Both the position numbers and the translations under genes were made by a program. A stretch of 64,000 nt of DNA from an uncultured Paracoccaceae bacterium (lineage in GTDB: Bacteria; Pseudomonadota; Alphaproteobacteria; Rhodobacterales; Rhodobacteraceae): assembly GCA_951812615.1 (NCBI GenBank), contig CATOSU010000002.1, positions 1,364,001-1,428,000 on the forward strand. Reading direction: 5' to 3'. Below the pieces are notes generated by a model. That model ran no database searches, was not told the origin of the DNA, and saw nothing but the letters and a program-made list of their open reading frames with translations. This document shows, in pieces, positions 8,450 through 17,634 of this stretch. How positions within the stretch are numbered: the stretch's first letter is position 1; each line of letters opens with the position of its first letter.

Positions 8450-9421
8450 TCAGAAGGCCAGTTTCCAGAACAGTGGCCCCCGGAGCTTTCTGGCGGTTCG
8501 CAGGATCTTTCGCAGTGTGCCGTCCCGTGGCCGTTCCAAAAACGGCGGAAGGTCCCGCACCGGTACAAAACCGAACCGCTTCGGCACCCGGGTATACAGC
8601 GACCGCGGCGGCTGACCGCCCCAGGTGATGCCTTTCAGCACGGCACCCGGTTCGGGCTGATGCATCCAGACCGTGCGCACACCCAGCGTTTCGCGTAACA
8701 GCATCAGAACCGCCAGCATCATGACCGAGGGCCAGCTTTTGGCGTAGCGCCGTATCACTTCGCGTTCGTAAGCCTGCGTTAACCGCAGATCCCGCGATTG
8801 CGGCTGGGTTTCCTCCAGCCACCTGCGCTCGTCCGCGACAAAGCGCAGCCAGTCCGACTGGATCTCTTCGACCAGTGCAGTGCCGCTGGCGGTGTCGATG
8901 TCCAGCCGGGCCCAGGCCAGGGTCGGCCGTCCGGTGGTGCGCACCGGATGCAGCGTTTCCTCGAACTTGTCGCGCACGTCACCGGTGAAGTGGCGGCCCA
9001 GTAATTCGGCATGATCCGAGGGAAATCCAAGCTGCACCACCAGATTGCCGCCCAGCCGGCTGAGCTGCGGGCCGGTCCATGTATCGAAGCTCAGCCGATA
9101 GTCCTGCCAGGGTTCGGTATAGACGGCTTCGAGCGCAGTCAGCCCGGCCGGGGTGAGCCGGTCCATCCGCATCGCCCGGTCGGCATGTGCCAGCGCCAGA
9201 ACATCGCGGTGGCTCAGCCGCCCGCCGCAGGCGGCAACCATCGGCCGCAACAGCGACCGGTCCAGATATCGCGCCAGCGGTCCGGTTTTCAGCGCGCTGA
9301 CGCTCGCGTCCCCGCCCATATGATGCGCCAGAAGCCAGGCGGCATCGCGGTCGGGGTAATAGTGGAAAACGGCCTCGTCCGGCAAAACGCGCCGGAGGGC
9401 CAGCAGGTCGGACGGGTGCAT
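8450..9421 (-). CDS. Conserved hypothetical protein
   Basis: This 323-residue soluble protein has no signal peptide or membrane segment. It is rich in Arg and Trp, with the notable stretches FHYYPDRDAAWLLAHHMGG near residue 20, LDIDTASGTALVEEIQSDWL near residue 175, and a basic tail LRKILRTARKLRGPLFWKLAF. I do not recognise a characterised family. Codon use matches the neighbours and the whole frame reads as genuine protein. It is upstream of ytoQ on the same strand, but a GC-rich hairpin separates them, so a shared transcript is doubtful. Confidence 0.65.
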   Translation of the reverse strand: MHPSDLLALRRVLPDEAVFHYYPDRDAAWLLAHHMGGDASVSALKTGPLARYLDRSLLRPMVAACGGRLSHRDVLALAHADRAMRMDRLTPAGLTALEAVYTEPWQDYRLSFDTWTGPQLSRLGGNLVVQLGFPSDHAELLGRHFTGDVRDKFEETLHPVRTTGRPTLAWARLDIDTASGTALVEEIQSDWLRFVADERRWLEETQPQSRDLRLTQAYEREVIRRYAKSWPSVMMLAVLMLLRETLGVRTVWMHQPEPGAVLKGITWGGQPPRSLYTRVPKRFGFVPVRDLPPFLERPRDGTLRKILRTARKLRGPLFWKLAF

Positions 9422-9688
9422 TGAACTTCTCCAACGGGCATAAGGGGCCCGCAGCGGAGACGCGCGGGCAATCAGATTATGAAACGGGCGGCTGTCGCGC
9501 CGGGAACTTGCTCAGACATGAAACGCTCCTGTTCGGAGGGATTGCGGAAGGGCCGGATAATCAAGCAGCCGAGTCGGCTCAAGCCGCTGTGGTAAATTTG
9601 CCGACCCTGTGGTCGTGCTGCAACATGGCGGTCCGGACACCCGGCCGCCGTCGCGCGGGATTATTCGCAGAATAATCGCGGTCCCGGT

Positions 9689-12085
9689 CTATCCCCGCAG
9701 CACGCCGCCGGTGGCCTTGGCCACCTTTTCGACGATCTTTGCGCCCACCGCTTCGATCTCCTCGTCGGTCAGGGTCTTGGCCACGGGCTGCATCCGGACG
9801 GTGACGGCCAGCGATTTCTTGCCTTCGCCCAGCGACCCGCCGATGAATTCGTCAAAGACACGCACGTCTTCGATCAGCCCCTTGTCGGCGCCGGCTGCCG
9901 CGTTGACCAGCGTCAGCGCCTCCACACCGGCATCGACAACAAAGGCAAAGTCGCGTTCCACCGCCTGCAGGTCGCGCAGTTCCAGCGCGGCGCGCGTGGC
10001 ACCGGATTTGCGAGGCATCGGGATCTCCCCCGGCCAGAGGCTGAACGCCATTGCCGGGCCTTTCACGTCCATCGCGCCCAGAACCTTCGGGTGCAGTTCG
10101 CCGAATATCCCCAGAACCTTCTTCGGCCCAAGGCAGATCATCCCGTGCCGTCCCGGATGCCACCATTCCCGCGCCCCGCGCAGGATCTGAACCTTGGCCG
10201 GGGCGCCCATCGCCGCCAGCACAGCTTCGGCATCCGCCTTTACGTCATAAACATCCACCGGGCGCGATGCCCCGTGCACATCCTTTGGCCCGGTCCGGCC
10301 GACCAGCAGGCCGCTGACCAGCAGGTGCTGTTCCTCCGGTTCGCCGCCATGAAAGGCCGGTCCAACCTCGAACAGGGCCAGATCCATGTATCCCCGCGCC
10401 TGATTGCGCGCCGCGGCCTGCAGCAGCCCGGGCAAGAGCGCCGGGCGCATATGGCTCATCTCCGACGAGATCGGGTTTTCCAGCATCGTCGCATCCGTAC
10501 CGCCACCGAACAGCGCCGCAGACGCACGGTCGATGAACGAATAGCTGACGCATTCATTGTATCCCAGCGCCGCGCAGGTGCGCCGCCCGGCCTGTTCGCG
10601 CTTTTGCATCGGCGTCATGACCGGCTTTGGCACCCCTTCGCTGAGCCGGGGCAGGGGCCGGCCCTGCAGGCCCGTCAGCGATGCGATCCGCGCCACGTCT
10701 TCAACCAGATCGGCTTCGCCCTGAACGTCCGGGCGCCAGCTCGGCACATGGGCCTGACTGCCTTCCAGACGGAAGCCCAGCCGCGTCAGCGTCTGGCGCT
10801 GATCGCTTTCCGGGATGTTCATGCCGACGAGGCTCTGCACCCGCTCGGGCTTGAGCGTATAGCTGCGGGCATGGTCCGGAACTGCACCGGCAACCACCAC
10901 ATCCGACGGCTCGCCGCCGCACAGCTCGATAATCATCTGCGTCGCGGCTTCGAGCCCCGGCAAGGTGTATTCCGGGTCAACACCGCGTTCGAACCGATAG
11001 CGTGCGTCAGAGTTGATCTTGAGCGCCCGACCGGTCAGGGCAATCTGGATGTTGTCCCAGAACGCGCTTTCCAGAAACACGGTTGTCGTCGTTTCGGTAC
11101 AGCCGGTTTCGGCGCCACCCATGACGCCGGCGATGCTTTCGGGTCCGTTTTCATCCGAAATGATCATCATGTCCGGGGTAAACGTGTATTCCTTGTCGTC
11201 CAGCGCCATGATCGTTTCACCGCCCGCGGCCCGGTGCACCCGCAGCCCGCCCTGCATCTTGTCCACGTCGAAGACGTGCAGGGGCCGGTTCTGATCGTAG
11301 GTGAAGAAATTCGTCACATCGACCAGCTTCGAGATCGGCCGCAGCCCGATGGCGCGCAACCGGTCCTGCAACCATTGCGGCGATGGTCCGTTTTCAACGC
11401 CACGGATCACGCGGCCGGTGAACAACGGACACCCGTCCAGCGTGTCTTCGTCGATGGTCACGGAAACCGGGCTGGGGAATTGACCAGCCACCGCCATGGG
11501 CGCCTGTGTCTTCAGCGTGCCCAGCCCCCGCGCTGCCAGATCCCGCGCGATTCCGTACACACCCAGCGCATCCGGACGGTTCGGCGTGATCGCAATCTCG
11601 ATCACCGGGTCGACCTTGGCCGGATCGTTTTCCGCCAGCCAGTCGATGAACCGCTCACCCACTTCGCCGGAGGACAGCTCGATGATACCGTCATGTTCTT
11701 CCGACAGTTCCATCTCGCGTTCGGAGCACATCATTCCGTGGCTCTCGACACCGCGGATATTGCCCACTTTGAGGGTCATATCGATGCCCGGCACGTAAAC
11801 GCCGGGCTTGGCGATGACCACGGTGATTCCCTCGCGCGCATTCGGCGCCCCGCAGACGATCTGTTTTTCGCCGTCATCGGTCTGAACCCGGCACACCCGC
11901 AACCGGTCGGCATCCGGGTGCTGTTCGGCATGCATCACATAGCCCAGCGTGAACTCGGCCAGACGGTCGGCGGGGTTTGTCACCTCTTCGACTTCCAGAC
12001 CCAGATCGGTCAGCACGTAAAGGATCTCGTCAAGGCTCGCCTCGGTGTCGAGGTGGTCCTTCAGCCAGGACAGCGTGAATTTCAT
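9689..12085 (-). CDS. pheT: Phenylalanyl-tRNA synthetase beta subunit
   Basis: The 798-residue protein has the full bacterial PheT domain order: N-terminal MKFTLSWLKDHLDTEASLDE, tRNA-binding OB fold (~40-150, GKP-like VIAKPGVYVPG), B3/B4 editing domain (~210-390, including FFTYDQNRPLHVFDVDKM), B5 domain (~400-475), core, and C-terminal ferredoxin-fold anticodon-binding domain (~705-798, ERDFAFVVD, GKKSLAVTVRMQP). It forms an alpha2-beta2 enzyme with PheS that charges tRNA-Phe. pheS is 3.6 kb away at 15643-16716, so the usual pheST operon is split here by other genes. Confidence 0.97.
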   Translation of the reverse strand: MKFTLSWLKDHLDTEASLDEILYVLTDLGLEVEEVTNPADRLAEFTLGYVMHAEQHPDADRLRVCRVQTDDGEKQIVCGAPNAREGITVVIAKPGVYVPGIDMTLKVGNIRGVESHGMMCSEREMELSEEHDGIIELSSGEVGERFIDWLAENDPAKVDPVIEIAITPNRPDALGVYGIARDLAARGLGTLKTQAPMAVAGQFPSPVSVTIDEDTLDGCPLFTGRVIRGVENGPSPQWLQDRLRAIGLRPISKLVDVTNFFTYDQNRPLHVFDVDKMQGGLRVHRAAGGETIMALDDKEYTFTPDMMIISDENGPESIAGVMGGAETGCTETTTTVFLESAFWDNIQIALTGRALKINSDARYRFERGVDPEYTLPGLEAATQMIIELCGGEPSDVVVAGAVPDHARSYTLKPERVQSLVGMNIPESDQRQTLTRLGFRLEGSQAHVPSWRPDVQGEADLVEDVARIASLTGLQGRPLPRLSEGVPKPVMTPMQKREQAGRRTCAALGYNECVSYSFIDRASAALFGGGTDATMLENPISSEMSHMRPALLPGLLQAAARNQARGYMDLALFEVGPAFHGGEPEEQHLLVSGLLVGRTGPKDVHGASRPVDVYDVKADAEAVLAAMGAPAKVQILRGAREWWHPGRHGMICLGPKKVLGIFGELHPKVLGAMDVKGPAMAFSLWPGEIPMPRKSGATRAALELRDLQAVERDFAFVVDAGVEALTLVNAAAGADKGLIEDVRVFDEFIGGSLGEGKKSLAVTVRMQPVAKTLTDEEIEAVGAKIVEKVAKATGGVLRG

Positions 12086-12256
12086 GTGGTCCCCCGGGGG
12101 TGATCAGCGGTCCCGGCAGGCAATGGCAAAGAATGCGGGCGGGTGCAAGCCACCCGGCCAACCTGTGGTAGGATCGCTGTTGCACCGTTACTGTTCGGTG
12201 TCCTGCATTGACCCCGATCAAGGCGGGGCCGCCGCCATTCTGAGAGGGTTCCGCAA

Positions 12257-13411
12257 ATGGAGCTTGCTATCCTCCTCATCACCCTCGGCGTCCTGTTTCT
12301 CGCAGGGCTTGCTGCTGATCAGATTGGCCGGTTCACCCATCTGCCGCGGGTGACCATGTTGCTGCTTCTGGGGCTCGCGGCCGGCAGTACGGGGTTCGGT
12401 CTGATACCGGACAGCGTTACCGGCTGGTTTCCGGCGCTGTCGATCGTGGCGCTGACCATGGTGGCATTTCTGCTGGGCGGCGCGTTGACGCTAAAGAACC
12501 TGGCGCAGCACGGGCGTGCGATTTTCACGGTTTCGCTGGCCATCACCTTCTGCACCATCGTCATTGTCACCGCCGGGCTGGTGGCCGCGGGGCTGGCAAC
12601 GGGATTGGCGCTGATGCTGGCTGCGATTGCCACGGCCACCGCGCCTGCGGCGATGGCCGATGTGATCCGGCAGTCCGGCATCAGCAACGGGTTTACCGAT
12701 ACGCTGAAGGGGATTGTCGCCATCGACGATGCCTGGGGCCTGATCGCGTTCTCCATTATTCTGGGGCTTGCGGGGCAGGCGGACGGCTGGGGCGGCGTGC
12801 TGAGCGGTGCGGCGCGTGATCTTGGCGGTGGTATTCTGGTCGGGATCGTCGTTGGCCTGCCTTCGGCCTATCTGACCGGGCGTCTGAAACCCGGCGAACC
12901 GCTGCAGGCCGAGGCCATCGGCATCGTTTTTCTCACCGCCGGTTTTGCGTTATGGCTCGAGGTTTCCTTCCTCGTCGCCGGGATGACCGCCGGTGCAGTG
13001 ATTGCCAATCTTGCCCGCCATCACGACCGGGCCTTTCACGAAATCGAGCATATCCAGTGGCCATTCATGATCCTGTTTTTCCTGTTGGCCGGAGCGACGC
13101 TGGAACCGGGCATCCTGATCGAAATAGGCTGGGTCGGACTGTTGTACATGGTCCTGCGCACCGTTGCCCGCCTTTTGGGTGGTATCGCAGGCGCCCGGGC
13201 CGGCGGCATGACCCGGCAGGAGGAACGCTGGGTCGGTCCGGCGTTGTTGCCGCAGGCCGGGGTCGCGGTGGGCATGGCGCTGGTGGCAGGTGAGCGGTTT
13301 CCGGACTGGGCCGCGGCGATCATGGCGTTCACGATCGCCAGCACGGTTGTTTTCGAAATCGTCGGTCCGCCGGTCACGTTGCTGGCGATCCGGAAACTCG
13401 CCAAAGAGTGA
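12257..13411 (+). CDS. CPA2-type cation:proton antiporter
   Basis: The 384-residue protein has ten or more hydrophobic segments and no soluble C-terminal TrkA-N domain, so it is a membrane-domain-only member of the KefB/NapA-like group. The family signature includes the unwound-helix region AIATATAPAAMADVIRQSG and the conserved acidic pair IDDAWGLIAFS around residue 155-160, expected to carry protons. Likely role is Na+ or K+/H+ exchange across the inner membrane. A GAGAGGG ribosome binding site precedes ATG 12257. It is a single gene on the plus strand between minus-strand neighbours. Confidence 0.88.
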   Translation: MELAILLITLGVLFLAGLAADQIGRFTHLPRVTMLLLLGLAAGSTGFGLIPDSVTGWFPALSIVALTMVAFLLGGALTLKNLAQHGRAIFTVSLAITFCTIVIVTAGLVAAGLATGLALMLAAIATATAPAAMADVIRQSGISNGFTDTLKGIVAIDDAWGLIAFSIILGLAGQADGWGGVLSGAARDLGGGILVGIVVGLPSAYLTGRLKPGEPLQAEAIGIVFLTAGFALWLEVSFLVAGMTAGAVIANLARHHDRAFHEIEHIQWPFMILFFLLAGATLEPGILIEIGWVGLLYMVLRTVARLLGGIAGARAGGMTRQEERWVGPALLPQAGVAVGMALVAGERFPDWAAAIMAFTIASTVVFEIVGPPVTLLAIRKLAKE

Positions 13412-13430
13412 CGGGCTGAAAACACGTGTG

Positions 13431-14213
13431 TCAGGGATAGCTCGGCTCCTGCCCCAACAATTCGTCCAATTGCCGGCCAATCCAGCCATGAGGGATAAAA
13501 TGCCCGCCCGGATGAATGTCCAGCGACACCCGTCCGCCCGGGCAGTCCTCCCAGACTGTGCGCTCGAAACTCAGCCAGCTGACTGCCTGCCAGGATCCGC
13601 GCGCCACCCCCGCACCGCACCCGAATGCCTGCCGCCACAGCCAGACCGGATAATCCAGCTCGCCGCCCGGCCCATAGGGATACTCCAGCACGGCGTCGTT
13701 CAAACCGTAGACCTGCCGCACCTCCGCCGGTGCGGTGTCACACGCCTCGTCCTGGCTCAGGGTGCCCGAGACCGCCAGTAATGCGGCCACATCCGCCCCA
13801 TCCTCGCAGACAAACCGCCAAGCCATGTTGCTGCCCCAGCTGTAGCCCGACACGTAGATCCGCGTGTCATCGACCGGGAAACGTGCCTTCACCTCTTTCA
13901 GAACGGCCCGGGCAAACGTGGAGTCGGCAGAGCCGGCGCGCCAGAAGTCCCATGTCTTGCGCAACCCGGTGGGCGCAATCAGCAAAACACCCCGGCGGCG
14001 CGTTGCGCCTGAGATCCGCTGATGCCGCACCGGAAGCGCGCCGGTCCTCTGCCAGCCGTGGAAATGCAGCAGAACCGGCATGGGCGTCGTGCCGTCCCAG
14101 CCATCGGGGACCTTGACGTGGTATTCACGGTTGCCCAGCGGACAGGGCACCTCAACCTCACAGGCCGCCGCGGCGCCGGCCCACACAGTCAGCAGGAAGA
14201 ACAGGTATCTCAT
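13431..14213 (-). CDS. Secreted PHB depolymerase-like alpha/beta hydrolase
   Basis: The 260-residue protein from ATG 14213 has a signal peptide (MRYLFFLLTVWAGAAAA) with likely cleavage before CEVEV. The hydrolase core shows the nucleophile elbow GYSWGSNMAW (GxSxG) near residue 130 and a late histidine in SLDIHPGGHFIPHGW. It resembles LpqC/PHB depolymerase family esterases, which act on polyhydroxyalkanoates or aromatic esters. Substrate is not determinable; a periplasmic or extracellular esterase is the safest call. The gene begins 36 bases after the amidotransferase gene on the same strand. Confidence 0.8.
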   Translation of the reverse strand: MRYLFFLLTVWAGAAAACEVEVPCPLGNREYHVKVPDGWDGTTPMPVLLHFHGWQRTGALPVRHQRISGATRRRGVLLIAPTGLRKTWDFWRAGSADSTFARAVLKEVKARFPVDDTRIYVSGYSWGSNMAWRFVCEDGADVAALLAVSGTLSQDEACDTAPAEVRQVYGLNDAVLEYPYGPGGELDYPVWLWRQAFGCGAGVARGSWQAVSWLSFERTVWEDCPGGRVSLDIHPGGHFIPHGWIGRQLDELLGQEPSYP

Positions 14214-14249
14214 GACCGCGACCCTAGCCGCGCGCCGGATCAAGTCACC

Positions 14250-15032
14250 TCACAAAGATGTGGGTGCCTCGCGCGCCCGGACATGCGCAATCCAGTTCTG
14301 CAATTCGATGGCCCGCTCCTGAACCGCCAGTTCGGCGGGTGTCGTGCCCAGACGGGCCGCGGCGCCGGGATCATCCTCGGCCACGTCCAGATCCGCGGCC
14401 ATCGCTTTGAGCCCCGGCCGCTTGCGAAGCCATTGCGCAATGGTCGGCGCTGCAAGTTCGGGGTGGTACTGCGTGCCCCAGAAATCCACGCCGTCCTGAT
14501 CATACACAAAGGCCTGTACCGGCGAATGCGCGTTTCCGGCCAGCAACGTCGCGCCTTCCGGCAGGGTGGTCACCTCGTCGCGATGCACGCAGGGACAGCC
14601 GAACCCATCGGTCCGGCCCGCCATCATCGGATGCGCGCGTCCGGCATCCGTCAGCCGGATGTCCCGTGCAATCCCGTCTTCGCGCCCGTTCGGCGATGTG
14701 CCCGAAGCGCCGCCCAGCACGACCGCGGCCAGTTGCATGCCGTTGCAGGACCCCCATACCGGCAGGCCGGTGTCAAAAACGGTCTCCATTGCCCGCGCCA
14801 GCGGGGCAGCGCGCGGGTCGTCGACACCCCATTCCACGCCGGAGCCTGAAAACACGATGCCGTCCGCGTTGTGCAACTGATCCGCATCGACTGGGGCCGC
14901 ATAGGGTTCTGCAACGGTCAGGTTCAGCCCGCTGACCAGTACGGGAAACGTATCGACAAATGGCTGCGCATCGGACAACCCGGCAGCGACCATGTCAGGC
15001 GTATTGGATTCTAGGATCAGTATTCGGGTCAT
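14250..15032 (-). CDS. Class I glutamine amidotransferase-like protein
   Basis: The 260-residue protein from ATG 15032 (MTRILILESNTPDMVAAGL) has the complete class I amidotransferase triad: Cys96 in VWGSCNGMQ and His190/Glu192 in TQYHPE. The oxyanion-type segment FSGSG is near residue 61. It is a free-standing domain, like GuaA N-domain relatives or gamma-glutamyl hydrolases, so ammonia release or hydrolysis of a gamma-glutamyl compound are both possible. The C-terminal ~50 residues are an extra helical segment. The partner or acceptor is unknown. Confidence 0.82.
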   Translation of the reverse strand: MTRILILESNTPDMVAAGLSDAQPFVDTFPVLVSGLNLTVAEPYAAPVDADQLHNADGIVFSGSGVEWGVDDPRAAPLARAMETVFDTGLPVWGSCNGMQLAAVVLGGASGTSPNGREDGIARDIRLTDAGRAHPMMAGRTDGFGCPCVHRDEVTTLPEGATLLAGNAHSPVQAFVYDQDGVDFWGTQYHPELAAPTIAQWLRKRPGLKAMAADLDVAEDDPGAAARLGTTPAELAVQERAIELQNWIAHVRAREAPTSL

Positions 15033-15189
15033 GGCGTCTTTCTCCGACCCGGATCTAACCCGGCAACGGGGCGAAAGGATCGTCTGGCGGCGACATCGAC
15101 CGCTCAATTGTGCCGCTTTCGCCGGGCATCGCCGCGGCGGAGATCCGTTCAGCGACCGCGTTTCAGGGCGGTGCCCGACACGGGCTGGT

Positions 15190-15588
15190 TTACTCGGCTA
15201 CGGCCCGGATCGAGTAGCTCAGCGGTTCAAAGCAATAGCCAAGGCTCAGCGTGAAGGAGGTCGGAAAGGCCGGCTGATCGAAACTGACCAATGCACGGCC
15301 CCATTGTGCACTTGGGGCGCCACCAGGCAGGCTCATGAAGGCACCGCAATCTCCGGCGCCTTCACCGATCCAGAACGCTTCGTGCACGCCGCGATTGTCA
15401 TAGTTGCCGGCCAGACCGGGGATCACCAGAATGGCCCCGTAGGCATCAAGATTGGTGAACGAGAAGATTGCCGCGCCGTTTTCCTCGGCCTCGTAGGCGA
15501 TCCAGCCCATTTCCGACTGCCAGATTTCATCGGCGGACGCGGCACAGGCCACTGCTCCCATCAGGATTGCCGGAACCAAAGACCTCAT
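15190..15588 (-). CDS. Secreted hypothetical protein
   Basis: The 132-residue protein has a signal peptide (MRSLVPAILMGAVACAASA, likely cleaved before DEIWQ). The mature ~113 residues contain aromatic-rich beta-like sequence and two cysteines (GAGDCGAF and LGYCFEP) that could form a disulfide in the periplasm. I do not recognise a family. It lies downstream of pheS on the same strand, separated by a long palindrome, and 157 bases upstream of the amidotransferase. Confidence 0.6.
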   Translation of the reverse strand: MRSLVPAILMGAVACAASADEIWQSEMGWIAYEAEENGAAIFSFTNLDAYGAILVIPGLAGNYDNRGVHEAFWIGEGAGDCGAFMSLPGGAPSAQWGRALVSFDQPAFPTSFTLSLGYCFEPLSYSIRAVAE

Positions 15589-15618
15589 AATGCCCTCCCT
15601 TGATGCGGCCCCTGTCCC

Positions 15619-15646
15619 GTAGGATGGGTGATATCACCCATCCTAC
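15619..15646. repeat. 28-base perfect palindrome at the pheS stop codon
   Basis: The left arm GTAGGATGGGTGAT (15619-15632) is followed without spacer by its exact reverse complement (15633-15646). The right arm contains the pheS stop codon at 15643-15645. As RNA it would fold into a stable hairpin, but no T-run follows on the minus strand. It could be a transcription-end or mRNA-protecting hairpin, or one copy of a dispersed REP-like palindrome; only this copy was noticed here. Confidence 0.75.
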
Positions 15647-16716
15647 CGGCTCAGGCCACCGCGCAGTGTCGGCACGTCCAGCGCCGAAAATCCGTAGTGC
15701 CGCAGCCAGCGCAGATCGCTCTCGAAAAACGCGCGCAAATCCGGGATGCCGTATTTCAGCATCGCGATGCGGTCGATTCCCATGCCGAAGGCAAAGCCCT
15801 GCCATTCGTCCGGGTCAATCCCGCCTGCGGCCAGAACCTTGGGGTGCACCATGCCGGAACCCAGCACTTCCATCCAGCCGTCGCCTTCGCCGACCTTGAG
15901 TTGTCCATCGACCCAGGTGCACTGAATATCCACCTCTGCCGACGGCTCGGTGAAGGGGAAATGCGACGCGCGGAACCGCGTCTTTACACCCTCGACTTCG
16001 AAATAGGCGGCAAAGAACTCTTCCAGCACCCATTTCAGGTTCGCCATCGAGATGTCGCGATCCACCGCCAGACCTTCGACCTGGTGGAACATCGGGGTAT
16101 GGGTCTGGTCGTAGTCGGCCCTGTAGACCCCGCCCGGACAGATGATCCTCAGCGGCGCGCCCATCGCCTCCATCGACCGGATCTGGACCGGCGACGTATG
16201 CGTCCGTAACACATGCGGCGGACGATTATCGCCGGCGTCGCGATGCATATAGAACGTGTCCATTTCCGCCCGCGCCGGGTGGTGCGACGGAATGTTCAGC
16301 GCGTCGAAATTGTACCAGTCGGTGTCGATCCGCGGCCCCTGCGCGACCGAGAAACCCATCTCGGCGAAAATCGCCGTGACCTCTTCGGTCACCTGACTGA
16401 CCGGGTGGATTGTTCCCTGACGTCCTGCGCGCACCGGCAACGTCACGTCCAGCCATTCAGCTTTCAGCCGTTCGTCCAGCGCCGCATCCGCCAGCCCGGC
16501 CTTCTTTGCCGTCAGGGCAGCGTTGATTTCGTCCTTCAGCGCGTTCAGCGCGGGGCCGGCAACCTGCCGCTCTTCCGGGGTCATCTTCCCCAGCTGCCGC
16601 ATCTGCAGCGACACCTCGCCTTTCTTGCCAACCGCCGCCACGCGGATCGCCTCCAGCGCCGCTTCATCCGCCGCGCCGGCGATCTGTTCCAGATACTTGG
16701 CCTTGAGATCGTCCAT
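15643..16716 (-). CDS. pheS: Phenylalanyl-tRNA synthetase alpha subunit
   Basis: The 357-residue protein has the N-terminal coiled-coil tRNA-binding region (~1-90) and the class II synthetase core. Core motifs include motif 2 ([20 protein letters not shown]), the [12 protein letters not shown] active-site block and motif 3 ([18 protein letters not shown]). It joins PheT to form the alpha2-beta2 enzyme. Length is typical (~330-360). The end overlaps a long palindrome. No leader-peptide attenuator was recognised upstream. Confidence 0.97.
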   Translation of the reverse strand: MDDLKAKYLEQIAGAADEAALEAIRVAAVGKKGEVSLQMRQLGKMTPEERQVAGPALNALKDEINAALTAKKAGLADAALDERLKAEWLDVTLPVRAGRQGTIHPVSQVTEEVTAIFAEMGFSVAQGPRIDTDWYNFDALNIPSHHPARAEMDTFYMHRDAGDNRPPHVLRTHTSPVQIRSMEAMGAPLRIICPGGVYRADYDQTHTPMFHQVEGLAVDRDISMANLKWVLEEFFAAYFEVEGVKTRFRASHFPFTEPSAEVDIQCTWVDGQLKVGEGDGWMEVLGSGMVHPKVLAAGGIDPDEWQGFAFGMGIDRIAMLKYGIPDLRAFFESDLRWLRHYGFSALDVPTLRGGLSR

Positions 16717-16823
16717 CGGACCCCCCGGAAAATTCTCCGCTTCCTGCTAGCGGGCTGCCTGCCGGGATGCAAGGCGCGGCGGCCGCCGCGGCGCGGACTT
16801 TCGCAAAACGGGGTGGCAGTGCC

Positions 16824-17465
16824 TCAGTAGAGCCGGGTCTCGCGGTCCCGGTCGATGATTTCCGCCATTTCCTCGACCCCCTCGGTCAGGTTGCCATGGG
16901 CCACTATCAGTTCTGCCAGCGTGGGAACACCGGACGTGTCCGGCCAGCGCTCCTGTGTCCAGACCCCGGCCCGGACAAAGGCCTTGGGGCAATGCGACAG
17001 GACATGCTGCACCCTGATCAGAATGGCAAATTCGGACGGGCGTCCGTTCACGGCCAGTTTTTCACCGATCCCGCGGTCCCGAACCAGCGTGGCCTCGCCC
17101 GAGACCCGCAGCGTGTCTCCGTGGCCCGGGATCACGAAGATCAGCCCTATGAACCCGTCACGGATCACGTTCTCGAAGGTGTCCATGCGGAAATTGCCGG
17201 GCCGGTCCGGCATGGCCAGCGTGTGTTCGTCCAGCACATGCACGAACCCGGCGGGATCCCCCCTGGGCGTCACGTCCAGCGTTCCGTCCTCCCGACGGCT
17301 GGCAACAAACACCAGCGGAGAGGCCGCAATGAACCGCTGCGCCAGCGGGTCGATGTGATCGGTTTCCTTGGCCTTCACCCGATCGCTGGGGCGCCTTGCG
17401 TAGGCGCGCAATGCCTCGGCGGATCCGATGACCTCCTCCACCTCGTGGCCATAGACTTCAGTCAT
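16824..17465 (-). CDS. Pyridoxamine 5'-phosphate oxidase-like flavin protein
   Basis: The 213-residue protein from ATG 17465 has a split-barrel flavin-binding fold: FIAASPLVFVASRREDGTLDVTPRGDPAGFV near residue 50, then the PGNFRMDTFENVIRDGFIGLIF strand-helix segment and FAILIRVQHVLSHCPKAFVRAG. This pattern matches the MSMEG_1061-type PPOX subgroup, whose members bind FMN and reduce unknown substrates. It is unlikely to be PdxH, given the different C-terminus. Upstream in-frame sequence was not included because the family begins near MTEVYGHEV. It is divergent from the MFS gene. Confidence 0.82.
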   Translation of the reverse strand: MTEVYGHEVEEVIGSAEALRAYARRPSDRVKAKETDHIDPLAQRFIAASPLVFVASRREDGTLDVTPRGDPAGFVHVLDEHTLAMPDRPGNFRMDTFENVIRDGFIGLIFVIPGHGDTLRVSGEATLVRDRGIGEKLAVNGRPSEFAILIRVQHVLSHCPKAFVRAGVWTQERWPDTSGVPTLAELIVAHGNLTEGVEEMAEIIDRDRETRLY

Positions 17466-17634
17466 GCTGTGCTCCCTGTCCTTGTGCCCGGAACGCCGAA
17501 AACCCTGCCCACGCCCCGCATTCCGCAAAACCTGTCCCTGCCACCATGCAGACCGTCGTGGCCGACAGCAATAGACGGCCGGCCCCGCCACCGCTACGGT
17601 GCCCCTACCACCCCCTGACGCGAGCCTGATCACG

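Noticed and set aside
9421-9675. Possible 84-residue gene in the gap between the hypothetical gene and pheT
   Set aside because: No family match by eye, no clear ribosome binding site, and composition looks non-coding. I see nothing certain in this 267-base gap.
10091-12103. Long plus-strand open frame antisense to pheT
   Set aside because: pheT is certain on the minus strand; the antisense translation has compositional shadow features only.
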